In this document: positions 16,150 through 25,507 of the stretch, piece after piece
Layout: every line of letters begins with the position of its first letter
Numbering within the stretch: the first letter of the stretch is position 1
Translations under genes and position numbers: made by a program
The notes under the pieces: model-generated
Databases searched by the model: none
Told to the model about the DNA's origin: nothing
What the model saw: the letters and a program-made list of their open reading frames with translations, nothing else
NCBI RefSeq assembly: GCF_011009015.1
Contig: NZ_CP048878.1
Location: 1,105,501 to 1,169,500 of the forward strand
Direction of reading: 5' to 3'
DNA from: Spartinivicinus ruber
GTDB lineage: Bacteria > Pseudomonadota > Gammaproteobacteria > Pseudomonadales > Zooshikellaceae
DNA length: 64,000 nucleotides

Positions 16150-17004
16150 TTAAATTCTCCTTCCGATAATGTAGCTGGTGTTGGTGTAGCCAGATAAAAT
16201 CATAGACCGCACATTATGTATAGCGATACCCTCAGTGCCACCGGGACCTCCAGAGCCGAACTTGGAAAGAAAAATATTACTTGAACCTTTACCACCGCTA
16301 GCCCCTTTCGTACCGTAGTCACCGCCGTTTCCGCCATTGCCACCACGGGTATCTCGTCCAGAACCACGGCCTCCATCTGTAGCGTTACCTGCGGAGCCTC
16401 TGCCGCGTCCACCTGTTCCTCCTGTCCCTGTAAACTGCTGACGGTCTCCACCTCTTCGTGCTTCAGCATAGGTGCCTCCACCGCCGCCTCCTCCACCTCC
16501 ACCGGCGTAAATCCTTCCACCTGACGTGTTGTAGAATTCTAAACGTTTGCAACCATGATTAGTATTGACGAGTAATGCTGTACCACCAGCGCCTCCACCG
16601 TTTCCATTAGTCGCATAACCACTACTGTCTCTATTAGTAACCCCTTGACCACCCGGACCACCGGCACCTTCTTTGCCAAGGATAATGGCATTATTAATTA
16701 TTTTGACTTTTCTACTGGCAAATTGAGTACCTAAAACAAGCGCAGCATTTCTAGTGGAGGAAGCTTTAAAAGTGCCAGTTAAGGTAATTTCAATATTACC
16801 CGCACTGCCAACATGAGAAAGTAGAGTGGCAAATAAATTCACATTTGTTCCGCTACCTAGTGAAACACGTTTAAGGGAAACTAATTTCCAAGAGCCGTTA
16901 ACATTGATAAAAATATCCGCTTCTTTCCAACGACCATTTACATTAACAAAAGCGGTATCAAGTGAACGCCAGTGATTATTGATATTTAAAAAGGTTTCTG
17001 ACAT
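16150..17004 (-). CDS. Glycine-rich tail-tip adhesin (gp38-like)
   Basis: 284 residues. The N-terminus repeats a short motif three times (NNHWRSLDTAFVNVNGRWKE then FINVNGSWKLVS), likely the attachment part. A beta domain follows (about 60-115), then a long glycine-rich region (about 115-255) with GAGGPGGQG, GNGGGAGGTA, YAGGGGGGGGGG, TGGTGGRGRGS and GGNGGNGGDYG blocks. This resembles the receptor-binding gp38 adhesins of T-even-like phages such as S16, where such blocks form polyglycine helices. It starts 1 bp inside the fibre gene's stop and precedes the chaperone, so it likely sits at the fibre tip and sets host range. Confidence 0.75.
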   Translation of the reverse strand: MSETFLNINNHWRSLDTAFVNVNGRWKEADIFINVNGSWKLVSLKRVSLGSGTNVNLFATLLSHVGSAGNIEITLTGTFKASSTRNAALVLGTQFASRKVKIINNAIILGKEGAGGPGGQGVTNRDSSGYATNGNGGGAGGTALLVNTNHGCKRLEFYNTSGGRIYAGGGGGGGGGGTYAEARRGGDRQQFTGTGGTGGRGRGSAGNATDGGRGSGRDTRGGNGGNGGDYGTKGASGGKGSSNIFLSKFGSGGPGGTEGIAIHNVRSMILSGYTNTSYIIGRRI

Positions 17005-18047
17005 TAACTGTATTTAAACCAGATTTGACCATCGGCACCACCTGAAGGGTTTCCCGTGCTTATATGAATATTCCCTCGGTGATAAACAGGCTTATCTTTG
17101 ACGTATAACTCACCTGTGATATATAAACTGCCATAGACCGTGACATGATTCCACATACCTACGCGGTATTCTCCAGCAACCTTCGAGTCATTTCCGTGAA
17201 TCATAAGGCATTTGTGGTATATGCCGTCGTTATAGATGGCCGCGCGCCCTTGACCTACGCCAAGGGTTGGCCACTCAACATAATTATCAAATGTCCAAGC
17301 GCCTTTTACCTCTGGCTTGTACTGCTCAACATAGCCTTTGGCTCGGTTGGCTTCTCCATATGCGCGATTAGCCTCCGACGTTGCCTTATTTGCTTCTGCA
17401 ATAGCTTTTTCTTTATGCGCATGGGCAGTCACCATATGTTGCTCAGCTTTCCCCCTTATTACCTCAGTATCATTTTTAATTGAAGTAGTAAAAGTTCTGG
17501 CTTCACTTAAAGTTTGCTCTGTGTCAATTTTTAGTTGATTAGTAGTCGCTCTAATCTGTTCCGAGGTTTCTCTTTCGTTCCTTGCTCGGTCTGCTTCTGC
17601 TCGTGCAGTCGGGATATACTGTGAGCGCATGAAACTTAAATTAACAGCATCATTTTCTTCAACAGGGTTCGAAACTTGACGTATACGCCTATTCAAAGCG
17701 TTAAAATGACCGTCCTCTTTCATCTTCAGCAAACCCTCGGAATAATCGAGCACTTCCTGAGCGACATAAAAGAGCTGTTCATTGGCCATGTCCAAGACTG
17801 CCTCAGATAAAATAGCGCCATCGTCAAAATCAACAGCACGTTCATGCAATGGTGTCTCTCGTTTAACACGGACCACAACATTAGCTTCTGGCGGGGAAGC
17901 CAAAGAGACAACGTTATTATTGATTACGTGGTCTTGCGCTTTACCATCAACGAAAACTTTAATGTGCACTTGGTTGAGAAATTTAAAAGGAATTGCAAAG
18001 TCTTTGGTTTGTCCATCGGCAATATAATCTTTGTATGATAATGCCAT
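17004..18047 (-). CDS. T7 gp17-type tail fibre
   Basis: 347 residues. The first about 130 residues match the T7 gp17 N-terminal domain that docks on the tail tube (ALSYKDYIADGQTKDFAIPF, VFVDGKAQDH, VVRVKRETPLHERAVDF). A long coiled-coil shaft follows (about 140-230, with AEADRARNERETSEQ and AIAEANKATSEANRA), then a short beta domain. There is no large receptor-binding head; the next gene may supply it. Confidence 0.9.
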   Translation of the reverse strand: MALSYKDYIADGQTKDFAIPFKFLNQVHIKVFVDGKAQDHVINNNVVSLASPPEANVVVRVKRETPLHERAVDFDDGAILSEAVLDMANEQLFYVAQEVLDYSEGLLKMKEDGHFNALNRRIRQVSNPVEENDAVNLSFMRSQYIPTARAEADRARNERETSEQIRATTNQLKIDTEQTLSEARTFTTSIKNDTEVIRGKAEQHMVTAHAHKEKAIAEANKATSEANRAYGEANRAKGYVEQYKPEVKGAWTFDNYVEWPTLGVGQGRAAIYNDGIYHKCLMIHGNDSKVAGEYRVGMWNHVTVYGSLYITGELYVKDKPVYHRGNIHISTGNPSGGADGQIWFKYS

Positions 18048-18050
18048 TAA

Positions 18051-21000
18051 TTAATATCTGTCCTCCGAATATTTGGGTAGGTCTGCACCTAAATTATGTA
18101 AAAACTGCTGTATACCTAACATATTCTGAAAAGGTAACGTGCGATATAAATTATTCCAGTCTTTTTGTGAGAAATCATAATTATTACTTAGTCCTGCTCT
18201 GGCGATACCTGACACACCTGAAGAAGCTTTTTCTATCCAGTCATACGACGCATTACCTGTCCACAAATTAGTAGCCAATTCAGACATACGCGCATTAAAG
18301 ACCGGCTCACCTGTTAATACCTCTGCACCACTGTCAATAAACATCGGGAAAACAGAAGCATATGCAGAGCGCTGGAAAGCCGCCTTAGCGACTTCATCCG
18401 GTGCTAGCCGTCTGCGTAAAAATTCCCGTCTGTCGTGTCTGCCAGTGGCTTGTAAATGGGTTTGACCAACATAGACAAGACCAGCAAAGAAAGTTGAATG
18501 TAGGAAAAGTGAAGCGGTTTGTAGGTCCCTGTGCTTGAGACCATGCAACAACTGTTTTGAGTAAGCGGTGATAGCAAAGGTACGAAATTGAATTAAGGTT
18601 TTACCAAGCTCCTTGCTCATCAAGTAGGAAACTCCATCGCCAAAATCTTGTTCCTGAATAATCCGGTTGCCCCATAAGCGCAGGCCGTAAGAAAACTTAG
18701 CGAAGACTTCAGGGTCCCACTTATCAAAGTTCATTGTGGTTAACTTGCCATTTTTATGCTCAACGTGCCGATATTCATTTTTAATTCTTGCTAATAGCGC
18801 ATCATCAATACCCAGCTCCCGTAGTCTATTAGGCTTAAGTACAGCTTTATTCTTCAGGCTGTAATCAAGGAAGCGCTGAGCCATACCTTTCATGGTTAAA
18901 TTCTGGAGCATGTGGTTTATAGAATGGAAACCCGACATATTCGCTGTAAATTTGCCCATGTGGTCTAACCCACGCTCTAGCTTATCCCACTTATTTGTAT
19001 GGCCGTTAAACGTCGCACCAAAGTCGTCTATTTGATTAGTCACCTGATGCATTAGCCGCCCATTGGCCCAACCACCCATCGCGTCAGAGAGTTCTTCTAG
19101 CAAGTCATCTTTATAATTGCCACTCTCCATGCGCTTAATCATTTTACGTAGCTCTGGCACATGCTTTAAAAATTGAGACCAACCAACATGGCTTAAAGCG
19201 GGTCCCATTTCCATCAGCTGCGCAAAGCCCACTTGGTTCATGTTGCGAGCATATTGAATCTTTCTTATTGTGCGAAGAATACGGCTGCTTCTGGCTGTTG
19301 GGTCTGTATCAATAGGACGACCGACAAGGTGGTTATAGGCATCGTACAGTTGCTTTATTTCTAGCTTATGCCGCGTCCTTTCAGCTTCTGTTTTACCTGG
19401 ATTATAAGCACGCTTTTTCTCGATTTTTTCCATAGCAGCTTTAAAGGTGGACTCACTGTCTATCCCCTGTCGCGCTAGGGCAATATGACCCAACATCGTA
19501 TTGGAATAATTAAGGAAAAGTAATTCTGAGTCATTCTCCAGCAAGTCAGCTATTTTATTTTCATCCAGGTCCACACGACTCTTTAAGCGTGTTGTTTTCC
19601 CCTGGTCTTTTTGCTTAAGGGCCTTTTGGATACGCTTAGCTATTTCAGCCGCTTTTGTTGCATCGAGACCAAGCTCATTAATTAATTGCTCAGAAAGGTT
19701 TTCATTAATAGCTTTATTTAACTGGGGTAAATCAATATTGCCTCTTTTAGCTGTAGTAATAATATCGATAAAAGCACCTGCTAGTTCTAAAGCAGCTTCG
19801 CCTTCAATATTATTAAATGCACGAGCTATAGTATGTTGAACTCGGGTATAACCGGCTTGCTGAATCTGCTGGACTATCTTTGCGGCGCTCCAGTGTCGAG
19901 GGCTATAAAATTCATTAAAATCCACCTCATCAGCGCCACGCACAGGGACAGCATTAGGTATGTTTTCATCACCTTGGGGTTTCTTTGCCATAGATAAAAT
20001 ACGCTTGTAGGCGTCTTTCAGCATGTCTCCGTGGGCTTTTACGTGAGGGTTCTCAATGGCTTCTCCGCGAATATATCGGGTGACCAGCTCATTAAAGCGC
20101 TTTCTGTGCTGGTGTTTTAGATTAGACCCAACAGTAGAAATACCTTCAGCACGTAAAAAGTTATTAAAATGTTGATTGTGGCTTTTATAAAAGGCAACCA
20201 TAAAGCCATCGGTTTTTATCCGCTTCCAGATAGACGCCGCTTCTTTAACTAACTCGCCTTTCTTGCCACCTAATGCATCTGACATTAAAGCAGCAGAAAG
20301 TCCTCTAACCTCGTCTAAATCTGAGCTTAAATTAATGCCTGCTCTGTCAAAACGCTGCTTGCCAAACTCGGTTCCACGTTCTGCGCCATCTTCAAAAATA
20401 GCCGCTATGCGTTCTTCTGGGGTTGGAATCGAGCCATCCGCATTCAGTAATTTTTTATATTTCTTTTTCCCTGCCTCGCTCAGTTCACCACCAGCTTGTC
20501 GTATTTCTTCAAGCTCTACTACTTGCCTAAATTCATTAACCTTGGCATCAAAGCGAGTCCGCCATGTTGATATGCCAGCGCCCATTAAGAAAGATGCAGC
20601 AGAGCCTATGAGCACATCAGTCGCATCATAGGTTGGGTCCTGTGAAGCTATGTAACCTTCAACTGTCGCAGAGCTTGTTGCTGTAAGAAGACCAGAGGAT
20701 AAAATACGTTTAAACCGGGTAATTTTATGTACTGCTAAGAGTGGTGAGGCTAATCCCTCAGTTGCCACAGCCATTCCCCAAGCACCAGGGTCAACTATGG
20801 AGGCAGCTAAGCCAGCGCTAATCCCAATAAAGGCACCTTGAGACATTAACGTTTCTTTCCGTTTTAAGGACTCTAAAATCTCATTCCTAATTTGAAAGGC
20901 ATGACCACGACTTACCGCACTATTAAATTCATCGTGTAAATCTTCAGGAATCCCATTAATTAACTGGTCGTATTCTTCCATTGAGGGGACCCACGAGGGG

Positions 21001-21173
21001 TCAGGCACAAGGTCATCACGGTTAAGCTGTCTTAATGCATGGGAAGAAATCCAATGCTCGTCAAGTGTGGTAGAAATAAATTCGCTGGTAGAAACGCTGT
21101 TCGCTACCGTCTCTTCTTTTTGCGCTAAGTAAGCGTTGTATTGCGCATATTGCCTATCTGAAATAGGCCGCAT
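18051..21173 (-). CDS. Internal virion protein (gp16-like)
   Basis: 1040 residues from the ATG at 21173 (T7 gp16 is 1318). Long helical protein with a Gly/Ala-rich hydrophobic stretch near 115-215 (AFIGISAGLAASIVDPG, LIGSAASFLMGAGIS), as expected of an ejected core protein that crosses the envelope. The N-terminal lysozyme-like domain of T7 gp16 is not visible. The ATG has no good ribosome site; the frame is open 43 codons further up to an ATA at 21300-21302 preceded by AGGAGG, overlapping gp15, so the true start may be earlier. Confidence 0.85.
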   Translation of the reverse strand: MRPISDRQYAQYNAYLAQKEETVANSVSTSEFISTTLDEHWISSHALRQLNRDDLVPDPSWVPSMEEYDQLINGIPEDLHDEFNSAVSRGHAFQIRNEILESLKRKETLMSQGAFIGISAGLAASIVDPGAWGMAVATEGLASPLLAVHKITRFKRILSSGLLTATSSATVEGYIASQDPTYDATDVLIGSAASFLMGAGISTWRTRFDAKVNEFRQVVELEEIRQAGGELSEAGKKKYKKLLNADGSIPTPEERIAAIFEDGAERGTEFGKQRFDRAGINLSSDLDEVRGLSAALMSDALGGKKGELVKEAASIWKRIKTDGFMVAFYKSHNQHFNNFLRAEGISTVGSNLKHQHRKRFNELVTRYIRGEAIENPHVKAHGDMLKDAYKRILSMAKKPQGDENIPNAVPVRGADEVDFNEFYSPRHWSAAKIVQQIQQAGYTRVQHTIARAFNNIEGEAALELAGAFIDIITTAKRGNIDLPQLNKAINENLSEQLINELGLDATKAAEIAKRIQKALKQKDQGKTTRLKSRVDLDENKIADLLENDSELLFLNYSNTMLGHIALARQGIDSESTFKAAMEKIEKKRAYNPGKTEAERTRHKLEIKQLYDAYNHLVGRPIDTDPTARSSRILRTIRKIQYARNMNQVGFAQLMEMGPALSHVGWSQFLKHVPELRKMIKRMESGNYKDDLLEELSDAMGGWANGRLMHQVTNQIDDFGATFNGHTNKWDKLERGLDHMGKFTANMSGFHSINHMLQNLTMKGMAQRFLDYSLKNKAVLKPNRLRELGIDDALLARIKNEYRHVEHKNGKLTTMNFDKWDPEVFAKFSYGLRLWGNRIIQEQDFGDGVSYLMSKELGKTLIQFRTFAITAYSKQLLHGLKHRDLQTASLFLHSTFFAGLVYVGQTHLQATGRHDRREFLRRRLAPDEVAKAAFQRSAYASVFPMFIDSGAEVLTGEPVFNARMSELATNLWTGNASYDWIEKASSGVSGIARAGLSNNYDFSQKDWNNLYRTLPFQNMLGIQQFLHNLGADLPKYSEDRY

Positions 21174-21219
21174 GGAAGTTATATCAGTATCTTCAGGCTC
21201 GCTTAAGATATCCTGTTGA

Positions 21220-23169
21220 TTAATCGTCGGGGCTGTAAGGTATGTGTCTGTATTTAAAGAGTCTTCTTGCTTCGGCTTTGTTGTGTCTAATTTGATTTCT
21301 ATTTTTAATTTCCTCCTGCAAAGCTTTTAACTTAGTATTCTTCATTATCTTTGACACTGTATCTTCACCTTTTCCCATCATTTGCTGATAAGAAAAACGA
21401 TAAGCTTTGCCGTTATTATCAAAGTACGGAAAGCCTGACTCTTTATCGACCAAACGGAAAAAGCCACCTTCCATGGGTTCAAGAGCTAACTCTTCGTCCT
21501 TATCAATAGCCGGATTTTCTTTTTTGTAGTGGTCAATTAAATGGTTAAAACGTGCGGTTAAATCGTCTCTGTCATAATTAAAACCCAATAAACGCTTATT
21601 AATTAATTGGCCATCGATAACGTCATAAGTATTTGTCATCCGATTAACGACAAGTTCTTTCGCTTTTTCTGGGGCAACTTTGCGTTTAATTAGATTGGTA
21701 TACATCGCCTTCGCGGAAGCTTCAAGACCCGAAAGCATTGGAGGAGCATCACCCCAATAAGGCGACATCTCGCTTCTAATATCTGCTGCTACATCATTTA
21801 GCTCATTCCAGGTAGGCACAAGATGCTGTGTGTTTGGGTCATTTTCAACAGCTAAATGTTTATTTAAGGCTTCTTCCATTGTATCGCCTGTTTCAACATA
21901 GCCATCAATAGCCGCATAAGCCGTGGCCTCTTCATTCGATAGATACAAATCGACCATACCCATAGCTTCCAACCGTTTATAAAGATTAAAGGCTTCAACG
22001 GTATTTTTCGGTATGTCTTTTTCAGAGGTGATAACAGCGCCTAAAGCGGGAAGACCAGCACGCAAGGTAGACTGATATGGCTTATAGACAATGCCATTTT
22101 TTCTTAACTTCATATCAAAAAGGTCTTGGCCTTGCTTGGACCCGTACTGCTTTATATATTGCTGATGACTAAATTGCAGTGCCTTTTGTTGGTCTTTCTG
22201 CTTCAACAGCTTAACGTTTTCAGACCCAAAAATAGCGAGATAATTAAAATTAGTTGCGGCTTCTTCTTGTAACTTTTTCTGCTGATTTAAATAAGCTTGC
22301 GCTTGGCCAGCTGTGAAGATGCCTTTAGCAACGTAGGGCTTAAACCAAGAGCGGGTTAGCTGATTCTGAGCCATCAATTTTTCAATAGGGGCTTGCAGCT
22401 CTAATTGTTTTAATTGTCTTTCGGCTGGCTGCATGGCCTCAGCTTGTTCTCTTTGTTTCTTCAGGGTTGCCCTATGACCCACTGAGATAAGCTCCGAGTT
22501 TTCCAAAGCCTTTGCTAGTGCCGGGTTCCGTCCATTTAATTCTTGCAACTGAATCGCAAAGCGGCCTACATCTTCCTCGCTCATTGCGATAGCTTCAGAT
22601 TCACGGGCATATTTAAATACAGCACTTATTTCTTGGTTATACTGGTCTTGATTTATCTCGCCTTTTTCAAGCAGAGCACCTAATTCTTCTACCTTTGTTT
22701 CAAGCACATTTTGGCCCAGTTCCAGGCGTTGCTTAGCAGCTGCATTTTGTTGAAGTGCACCTAATTGCCCTGTATTCCAAGCATCTATTTCTGTATTAAT
22801 GCTCTCTTTCAATCGCCCATGCGTAATACTGCTGAAGTACTTCTCACGCAGTTTACCTAACGCTTCTTGATACTGTGCTGGGTCACCTAAGCCACCATCT
22901 GGCGTGTTTTCCAGGTATTCTGATGCCTCTTTTATGTACGCTGATTTATTGGCGTGAGCTGTAAGAGCTTGAGATTCAAAGGTGGCCTGCTGCTGTTGTC
23001 GTACAGCTCCTGCGAGGCTTTGCGTAAAGGAAGTTAACCCACGGATAAGCGCGTTACTTTGTGGGTCTATTGAGCCAGTGATGGGAGCAGCAGAGGCAAA
23101 GGGCGTTGTGGGTCTGGCGTTAACTTGTCGTCTATATTGGCTCATGGGTTCTACTTTTTGTCTTGTCAT
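21220..23169 (-). CDS. Internal virion protein (gp15-like)
   Basis: 649 residues (T7 gp15 is 747), very rich in Gln, Glu, Lys and Ala, with long predicted helices and no membrane segment. Position between the gp14-like and gp16-like genes identifies it as the middle core protein, ejected into the periplasm to form the DNA channel. The ATG at 23169 follows GGAGGAAGCTAA and overlaps nothing; the gp14 stop is adjacent (TAAATGA). Confidence 0.85.
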   Translation of the reverse strand: MTRQKVEPMSQYRRQVNARPTTPFASAAPITGSIDPQSNALIRGLTSFTQSLAGAVRQQQQATFESQALTAHANKSAYIKEASEYLENTPDGGLGDPAQYQEALGKLREKYFSSITHGRLKESINTEIDAWNTGQLGALQQNAAAKQRLELGQNVLETKVEELGALLEKGEINQDQYNQEISAVFKYARESEAIAMSEEDVGRFAIQLQELNGRNPALAKALENSELISVGHRATLKKQREQAEAMQPAERQLKQLELQAPIEKLMAQNQLTRSWFKPYVAKGIFTAGQAQAYLNQQKKLQEEAATNFNYLAIFGSENVKLLKQKDQQKALQFSHQQYIKQYGSKQGQDLFDMKLRKNGIVYKPYQSTLRAGLPALGAVITSEKDIPKNTVEAFNLYKRLEAMGMVDLYLSNEEATAYAAIDGYVETGDTMEEALNKHLAVENDPNTQHLVPTWNELNDVAADIRSEMSPYWGDAPPMLSGLEASAKAMYTNLIKRKVAPEKAKELVVNRMTNTYDVIDGQLINKRLLGFNYDRDDLTARFNHLIDHYKKENPAIDKDEELALEPMEGGFFRLVDKESGFPYFDNNGKAYRFSYQQMMGKGEDTVSKIMKNTKLKALQEEIKNRNQIRHNKAEARRLFKYRHIPYSPDD

Positions 23170-23715
23170 TTAGCTTCCTCCAAAGGAGCCGCCAGCTGAG
23201 GAATAGGCACCCATTGCAGAACTACTTATCTGTAAGGCGGACCCAACACTTTTGGCCATCTTACTTGGCTTATAACTGGCAAGTGTCCTTAAACCGTACC
23301 GGGCATTATTCCACAGCGCCTGTCGCTCTCTTTGCCTTTGCCAAGCAGATGACTCTAAATTACTTTCAATTGTGCTTACGTTATTGGCACCTCCTCTGAT
23401 TATGTCGCTAACGAGGGAATCAATGGATAAACCAGAAACGCCAGCTTCTGCTGAGCTAACGCGAGCTTCTGCGATACGCTTCTGGGTTTCACGTTTTATG
23501 CGTATTTTTTCTTCGGTAGCCGCATCGTCTTCTTCGGCTTCTTGAATATTTAATTGAGAATTCTGATTTTTGTAATCTTCTAATAAGGCTCTATTCTGCC
23601 TATTTTGATTGTGCTCTGCGAGCTTATTTTGTAATTTAGTTTGCTGGCCTTGCTCGTGTATGCTGTAAGCGGAACCAGCAGCTGCTATAATTGCAGGTAT
23701 TGCTGGGTGACACAT
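23170..23715 (-). CDS. Internal virion protein (gp14-like)
   Basis: 181 residues (T7 gp14 is 196). A short hydrophobic Ala-rich N-terminus (AIPAIIAAAGSAYSI) is followed by a helical Gln/Glu/Arg-rich body and EARVSSAEAGVSGLSIDSLV, the conserved central motif of gp14 proteins. In T7 it forms the outer-membrane part of the ejection channel. First of the gp14-gp15-gp16 set. Confidence 0.87.
   Translation of the reverse strand: MCHPAIPAIIAAAGSAYSIHEQGQQTKLQNKLAEHNQNRQNRALLEDYKNQNSQLNIQEAEEDDAATEEKIRIKRETQKRIAEARVSSAEAGVSGLSIDSLVSDIIRGGANNVSTIESNLESSAWQRQRERQALWNNARYGLRTLASYKPSKMAKSVGSALQISSSAMGAYSSAGGSFGGS
23683..23691 (+). promoter_or_regulatory. Extended -10 promoter, cargo gene 119 aa
   Basis: TGCTATAAT: an extended -10 (TGn plus perfect TATAAT), inside the 5' part of the gp14-like gene on the opposite strand and 52 bp before the plus-strand start at 23743. 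No good -35 is present, as is normal for this promoter class. Confidence 0.5.
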
Positions 23716-23742
23716 AAATTATTCTTTTAAGGAATCCTGCTT

Positions 23743-24102
23743 ATGGAAAATGAGAAATTAAAGGAAATGCTATGTAGTGATGAAGAACTGGCGGAATTAG
23801 TACCTTTACCAGAAAATTTTAAGAACCCTCAAATAGAGGATATGTTTCAAGAGTATAAACCCTTAATAAAGATATCAATAGAAGCAATAAATTTAGCTCT
23901 AGACGAAAGCAAGACACAAAATAAAGTAGATATTCTTGCTTTACCAGACTATAGCGCCGACTTTAAAAAAGATGAACTTAATTTCATTGCTGATACAGTA
24001 GAGTCAATGTATCGTGATAAAGGGTGGCGCATACAGAAAAAACTAAACCCAGTAGACGAGGAAGCTAATAGTTTTAAAATTCATTACACTCTCCAAGTAT
24101 AG
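23743..24102 (+). CDS. Plus-strand hypothetical protein, 119 aa
   Basis: 119-residue acidic soluble protein without recognised domains. Ribosome site AAGGAA lies 7 bases before the ATG. It has its own extended -10 promoter and is flanked on both sides by opposite-strand virion genes (gp14 and gp13), so it should be expressed separately from the lytic programme, probably in the lysogen. Confidence 0.65.
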   Translation: MENEKLKEMLCSDEELAELVPLPENFKNPQIEDMFQEYKPLIKISIEAINLALDESKTQNKVDILALPDYSADFKKDELNFIADTVESMYRDKGWRIQKKLNPVDEEANSFKIHYTLQV

Positions 24103-24156
24103 ATAAAAAAACTTAAAGGCTTCACTTTAGTGGATATCAAACATAAGAAGCCTTTT
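24097..24156 (-). terminator. Terminator at gp13 end
   Basis: On the minus strand AAAGGCTTC (inside the last codons of gp13) pairs with GAAGCCTTT about 23 bases later, followed by AAGTTTTTTT. On the plus strand the run of A precedes the stem, so it mainly stops leftward transcription. Confidence 0.65.
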
Positions 24157-24592
24157 CTCCAAAGGAAAAAGAATAAAACTCAGCCTCAACTCCATATTTA
24201 CTCCTAAAATCAAAAGTTGCACCTAAATACTTTAGCCACTCAATAGCCATGATGTTTTTTATGTAGACAAAATTACTTAAATACCTATAATTTTTAATCC
24301 ATTCATTTACATACTTTTTACCGAGTTGACAAAGAGTTTTCCTTTTAAAATTCAATTCATCGCTTCCTAAAAGCCAAGGAATAGCTTGTCCATTTTGTTT
24401 AGAAACTCCAAACATAGTAATGGGACTATTATTCTCCCATGCAGTATAACACTCGACACCATAGCGTAAGCCGTGTAATAGCGAATCTAAAGGAGTGACT
24501 CCAAGCGCTTCTAGTTCGTCTAAATCTTGCTGTCTAATCCTGGGAGCTAATAAGTAACAATCTTTTTCTTCTGCTTGTCTAATTTCTATCAA
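24137..24592 (-). CDS. gp13-like virion assembly protein (GNAT fold)
   Basis: 151 residues (T7 gp13 is 138). It follows the DUF2833/gp13 pattern: EIRQAEEKDCYLLAPRIRQQ, DELEALGVTPLDSLLHGL, CYTAWENNSPITMFGV, IPWLLGSDEL and a C-terminal IEWLKYLGATFDF, with a GNAT-like fold. In T7 it is needed for correct assembly of the internal core and is not in mature virions. A second decayed copy lies at 25190-25427. Confidence 0.85.
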   Translation of the reverse strand: MIEIRQAEEKDCYLLAPRIRQQDLDELEALGVTPLDSLLHGLRYGVECYTAWENNSPITMFGVSKQNGQAIPWLLGSDELNFKRKTLCQLGKKYVNEWIKNYRYLSNFVYIKNIMAIEWLKYLGATFDFRSKYGVEAEFYSFSFGEKASYV

Positions 24593-24629
24593 ATAATAAT
24601 CCTCTTAAAATAAACACACCAAGGTTTAC

Positions 24630-24658
24630 TTCATACTAATGACTGCCTGTATTATACT
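24630..24658 (+). promoter_or_regulatory. Candidate promoter for STAS gene 1
   Basis: TTCATA (24630-24635) and TATACT (24653-24658) with a 17-bp spacer, 31 bp before the ATG at 24689. The -35 is weak (4 of 6). Confidence 0.4.
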
Positions 24659-24688
24659 GCTAAATAGGTGTCCCTAATTAGGTATAGT

Positions 24689-25006
24689 ATGATGTCCTGT
24701 AAACTGAGTTATAAAGTAGAAAAAGATTTAACTCTAATTTCTTTGAAGGGTAACTTAACTCAATTTAATAAAATCAGCCTAACTGATGCAGTTAATAAAA
24801 TCATAACAACTTGTCCTATTAATATTCAATTGGATATGTCAAATATTGGTTATATTGACTCATCAGGACTTGGGGAGTTATTGGCACTACATTCTATGAT
24901 TTATAAGCTAGGAGGTAGTTTTACCATCATCAATCCATCACAATCCTGTAACTCAATTCTAAATTTAATATTTAAAAATATTGTGAGAATAAAAAACGTT
25001 TCATAG
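24689..25006 (+). CDS. STAS-domain protein 1
   Basis: 105 residues from the ATG at 24689, which has TTAGG 6 bases upstream; the frame runs back to a GTG at 24668 without a ribosome site. It is a single STAS domain of the anti-anti-sigma (SpoIIAA/RsbV) type, with the phosphorylation loop YIDSSGLGELLAL near residue 60 intact. Such proteins bind a kinase/anti-sigma partner and are switched by Ser phosphorylation. It is paralogous to the protein at 25508-25831; both come from a local duplication. It is on the plus strand among virion genes, so probably lysogen-expressed, perhaps altering a host partner-switching pathway. Confidence 0.82.
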   Translation: MMSCKLSYKVEKDLTLISLKGNLTQFNKISLTDAVNKIITTCPINIQLDMSNIGYIDSSGLGELLALHSMIYKLGGSFTIINPSQSCNSILNLIFKNIVRIKNVS

Positions 25007-25022
25007 CCATTCCTTTATACTG

Positions 25023-25070
25023 TCAAATACGTTGATTCCTTTTGTAAAAGCGAGCTGTACATTGAGCAGC
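25023..25070 (-). pseudogene. Duplicated C-terminal scrap of gp12
   Basis: On the minus strand 16 codons read AAQCTARFYKRNQRI and stop, matching the last residues of the intact tail tube protein B (AAQWTARFYKRNQRI). No larger part of gp12 precedes it. It marks the left copy of the duplicated junction. Confidence 0.85.
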
Positions 25071-25189
25071 CGAAATAACAATAGAACTTTTCAAAGGTAA
25101 CAGCTGGGAAATTGAATTTAAATCAGTTACTGAAGAACTGGATGGAAAAATTAGTACTATTCAATTTGTTTTAATGTGCTCATTAGGTG

Positions 25190-25427
25190 AGCACGTCTTG
25201 CGCCATTCTCTTGTATACTAAAGCTGCCTAACATCCAAGAACAACCTGAATTTTTGTAACCTCTAACGCCAAACAAAACAATAGGCTTATCATTCCCCCT
25301 GCAGTACAACACTAATAGTTAGTCTAGAGGAGTAACCCCAAGAGCTTCTAATTCATCTAAATCTTGCTGTCTTAATCGTGTAGCCAGTAAGTAGCAGTCG
25401 CTTTTGTCCGCTTGTCGGATTTTTATT
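25190..25427 (-). pseudogene. Decayed second copy of gp13
   Basis: The minus strand from 25427 reads IKIRQADKSDCYLLATRLRQ followed by QDLDELEALGVTPLD and a stop, matching intact gp13 (EIRQAEEKDCYLLAPRIRQQ...). The start codon is lost, a stop interrupts it at residue 36, and after a deletion the rest aligns only as DNA to about 25190. It has no function as a protein. Confidence 0.85.
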
Positions 25428-25507
25428 GTAGAGTGTCGCTTTAAATTTTTAGTCTTCATTAGTTGTGCTTAAGTTAAAGTGTATATTGGCATAAGTGGTA
25501 CGGTCTA

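Noticed and set aside
24668-24688. GTG start for STAS gene 1
   Set aside because: No ribosome site before it, and its position is only 10 bp from the predicted -10; the ATG at 24689 aligns with the start of STAS copy 2.
25076-25204. Plus-strand frame reading NSWEIEFKSVTEELDGKIST
   Set aside because: Open for about 45 codons between the duplication remnants but with no start or ribosome site and no homolog in the window; probably a scrap of another gene lost in the rearrangement.
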